A program made the position numbers and the translations under genes. Below, piece after piece: positions 62,076-64,000 of a stretch of DNA of 64,000 nucleotides; positions within the stretch are counted from its first letter, which is position 1, and the number at the start of each line of letters is the position of its first letter. The notes beneath the pieces were generated by a model. The model ran no database searches. It worked only from the letters and a program-made list of their open reading frames with translations, and was not told the DNA's origin. Origin of the DNA: Bacteroidia bacterium (GTDB taxonomy: Bacteria > Bacteroidota > Bacteroidia > Chitinophagales > Chitinophagaceae); the NCBI GenBank assembly GCA_030426665.1, contig JAUHYD010000004.1, positions 169,598-233,597 on the forward strand, read 5' to 3'.

Positions 62076-64000
62076 CGACCGGTTCGATAATTGTCGAACT
62101 TGTAAAAGGTTACGGTCATTTCTTTTGCTTCTTCTTCGCTCATGACTATGAATGAACGGAATTTTTCGTTTTTTCCGGAGTGCCCATTCAAAAAGTTTTT
62201 GAGTTCGTAATCATTTGAGATGCTGTTGCTGACTATTACCGGTGCTTCCATAATGGGGGCTATGAATCGGTATGTTGCTGACTGTGCATCAGATGTAAGA
62301 AGCTTTATAAATCTAATTTCGGGTAGAAAAACGAGGTTTCGAATCTTATCGAGTGTTGTATTTTTTAACTTGATAGACACAAATACTGGATTAGTTTCGT
62401 TTTGAGGTACCATTATTGTATCGCCGGCCGTTGCCGTAAATTTTGTCAGAACAGAAAACGAAGGTTCAATGCCGGGTCCCGGCCTTTTCCTTAGCAATAT
62501 TAAAGAACTAATATTCAGTATAGGTCCCATTGGCTCCGTTGCTGCTTCCGGAAGGGGGAGATAATCGTAATTGAGCTGTATTGTCGCCTTGGTCAACGAT
62601 TCATCCCAGGCAAAGCATCGTTCATCTATACCTCCGTTTCTAATCAGTATATACTCCGGTCTGTCTTTACTAAGGAAGAATCGGGCATTCAAACGGTCAA
62701 GCGGCTCGTTATAAGCGCTATACGATTGAGGTACCGGCCGGGGTTGGTAATTGAGGTTGTTTTTAAGGAGGATGGTAATGTCCTGTGGTAAGATATCTAT
62801 CGAAGCATTGCCAACCGTATTTAATACTGACTTTGGTAGCAATGTCAGACGGTGCACCTGGGCTTGCTGGTTTTGTAAATTTAATTGATAGTTTTCAGAT
62901 GTAAGCGGCTCATAGATACCCTTGCAATAGTCGCTAACAGATAGTTTTTCAATTATATCGTTGGCTTCGAGTTTGGATAGCTTTGCATCTTCCCCGGGTA
63001 GTACCCAGATAGAGAAAAGGGTGACAATATAGGCACCAATAATAGTTGTGGGGCGACGGTTGTTATTTAGTATGCCACAGGCGGCAATTAAAAAAAACGG
63101 GAAGATGGCAAAGAACTGTTCGTAATGGGGAGCGTCATACCGTACGAAGGCGTTTTTGTAAAACAGGAAACAGGTGGCGGTGCCTATAAGCAGGGCAAAA
63201 AACGCTTTTCCGGGAGTGTATCGTTTTATAGGCTTAAATGGTATTTGCCAGATTACGGTACAGGCTGCAACTATCAAAAGGTACAAGGCATGTTTGTGAA
63301 TGTTCAGAGGTAGCTTCGGAACGATGTACATGGCCCGGGCATAGTCTTTTGCGAGGAAAATGCTGTTTTTTATATAGCCGTATAGGTCTATCGGAACGAA
63401 AAAATAGATAGTGGCAAACAAAGCAGTAGATAGCAACAAGAGTATACCGGCAGACCTGCGGTTCTTGAACGAAAGAAAGACCGATATACTTAGCAGGCTT
63501 ATGAGTGCTATCAGGCCGTAATTGATTTTCATAAAAAAGAGCAATGTTCCCAAGGTGGCACTGAACGCCAACGCCGCTAATTCTTTCTTTTCCTTGAGAA
63601 TAAGTACGCCACAATACAACACAAAAAGTAAGAAGTACTCCTGAGACTGACTGGACCAACGTAGACACACCATTGCCGCAATCAGCACAGGAAGCCACCA
63701 CTTTGTGAATGGGATATAACTATAGAGCAGATAAAAAATTGCACCAAAAGAAATCAAGTCGCCCATCAGCAGCCATTGCATGCCTACGTGCTCGACATTT
63801 CGGGTGCTGAGGAAACCCAGAGGTCCGTAAGTAAAAACAAAGTCGCGGCCGAATACTAGTTTGTTTTCTAAGGCAACATTGATAGCCTGCACCCAGGATG
63901 AATCTAACGAAATACCCGGATTTGTAACAAAGCGGAACTTACATGACAGCATTGTGAGTGCCAATGCAATGAGCAGTCGGGCATTCTTAGTGATAAACTC
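62072..64000 (-). CDS. Large polytopic membrane protein (partial at right edge)
   Basis: At least 643 residues. The frame stays open to base 64000 (residues reading EFITKNARLLIALALTML before the first internal candidate start, TTG at 63964), so the true start lies outside the window. About ten membrane helices fill the first 350 residues (GAIFYLLYSYIPFTKWWLPVLIAAMV, FALLIGTATCFLFY and so on), followed by a large soluble C-terminal part. The opening motif LVFGRDFVFTYGPLGFL resembles GT-C-like glycan-transfer membrane proteins, but no catalytic motif is certain. Function unknown. Confidence 0.7.
   Translation of the reverse strand, partial: EFITKNARLLIALALTMLSCKFRFVTNPGISLDSSWVQAINVALENKLVFGRDFVFTYGPLGFLSTRNVEHVGMQWLLMGDLISFGAIFYLLYSYIPFTKWWLPVLIAAMVCLRWSSQSQEYFLLFVLYCGVLILKEKKELAALAFSATLGTLLFFMKINYGLIALISLLSISVFLSFKNRRSAGILLLLSTALFATIYFFVPIDLYGYIKNSIFLAKDYARAMYIVPKLPLNIHKHALYLLIVAACTVIWQIPFKPIKRYTPGKAFFALLIGTATCFLFYKNAFVRYDAPHYEQFFAIFPFFLIAACGILNNNRRPTTIIGAYIVTLFSIWVLPGEDAKLSKLEANDIIEKLSVSDYCKGIYEPLTSENYQLNLQNQQAQVHRLTLLPKSVLNTVGNASIDILPQDITILLKNNLNYQPRPVPQSYSAYNEPLDRLNARFFLSKDRPEYILIRNGGIDERCFAWDESLTKATIQLNYDYLPLPEAATEPMGPILNISSLILLRKRPGPGIEPSFSVLTKFTATAGDTIMVPQNETNPVFVSIKLKNTTLDKIRNLVFLPEIRFIKLLTSDAQSATYRFIAPIMEAPVIVSNSISNDYELKNFLNGHSGKNEKFRSFIVMSEEEAKEMTVTFYKFDNYRTGR

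Noticed and set aside
62072-63964. Complete membrane protein starting at 63964
   Set aside because: The codon at 63964 is TTG and the frame is open to the window edge with a membrane helix that begins upstream, so the gene is partial.
1-64000. CRISPR arrays, tRNA or rRNA genes, IS elements
   Set aside because: No spaced direct-repeat array, cloverleaf with CCA end, rRNA-like stretch or transposase was seen on either strand.

Overview
The window looks like a chromosomal segment of a Bacteroidota bacterium, most likely near Chitinophagales. The taxonomic call rests on secretion and promoter signals rather than on any rRNA, since none is present. Several secreted proteins end in type IX secretion (T9SS) sorting domains of type A (1-187, 199-2172, 36282-38228) and type B (17530-19032, 19105-20607). 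Good promoter candidates have the Bacteroidota form TTG-N20-22-TAnnTTTG. Most genes lack a Shine-Dalgarno sequence. No tRNA, rRNA, CRISPR array, transposase or integrase was recognised.

Layout. 1-9.9 kb: T9SS-exported proteins including an S41 peptidase, heme A synthase, a PspC/PadR pair, pheS, an AT-rich orphan PD-(D/E)XK-like protein, an O-methyltransferase, a DUF4919 gene broken by an in-frame stop, and a DHFR-like reductase. 10-17.5 kb: a gluzincin-like protein, the cbpA/cbpM chaperone pair, a FlgJ-like glucosaminidase, a polysaccharide-deacetylase-like protein with lutB, and a DEAD-box helicase. 17.5-25 kb: a tandem pair of 500-residue T9SS type B proteins whose C-terminal two thirds are nearly identical, a flavin reductase, a VOC protein, two small secreted paralogs and a UbiD decarboxylase. 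25-29.7 kb: a short Mu-like phage packaging module (small and large terminase, portal, gp36-like and gp37-like proteins) with no capsid, tail, lysis or integration genes, interrupted by a divergent membrane-protein gene with its own promoter.

30-47.5 kb: TPR, EGF-like and proline-rich lipoproteins, an aminotransferase, a rhomboid protease, a pRiA4b ORF-3-like protein, miaA, an M1 peptidase, a TlpA-like thioredoxin, an ABC exporter, a bestrophin, a USP-like protein, a HAMP kinase with its OmpR-type regulator, galE and dnaN. 47.6-64 kb: a Pif1-like helicase, two tandem LytS-like kinases with a LytTR regulator, thyA, a thioesterase, MoxR, a large unknown secreted protein, HU, a TPR protein, a 30-residue AURKAIP1/COX24-type protein, RNase G, and a large membrane protein running off the right edge.

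The most unusual item is the kinase pair at 49.5-53 kb. Each protein looks like an internally duplicated LytS. The first half keeps the phospho-acceptor histidine but has no ATPase domain. The second half has the ATPase domain but Glu in place of the histidine. Other points of interest are the minimal phage packaging module, the homogenised T9SS type B pair, the strong SD and structured leader in front of RNase G, and the interrupted DUF4919 gene.
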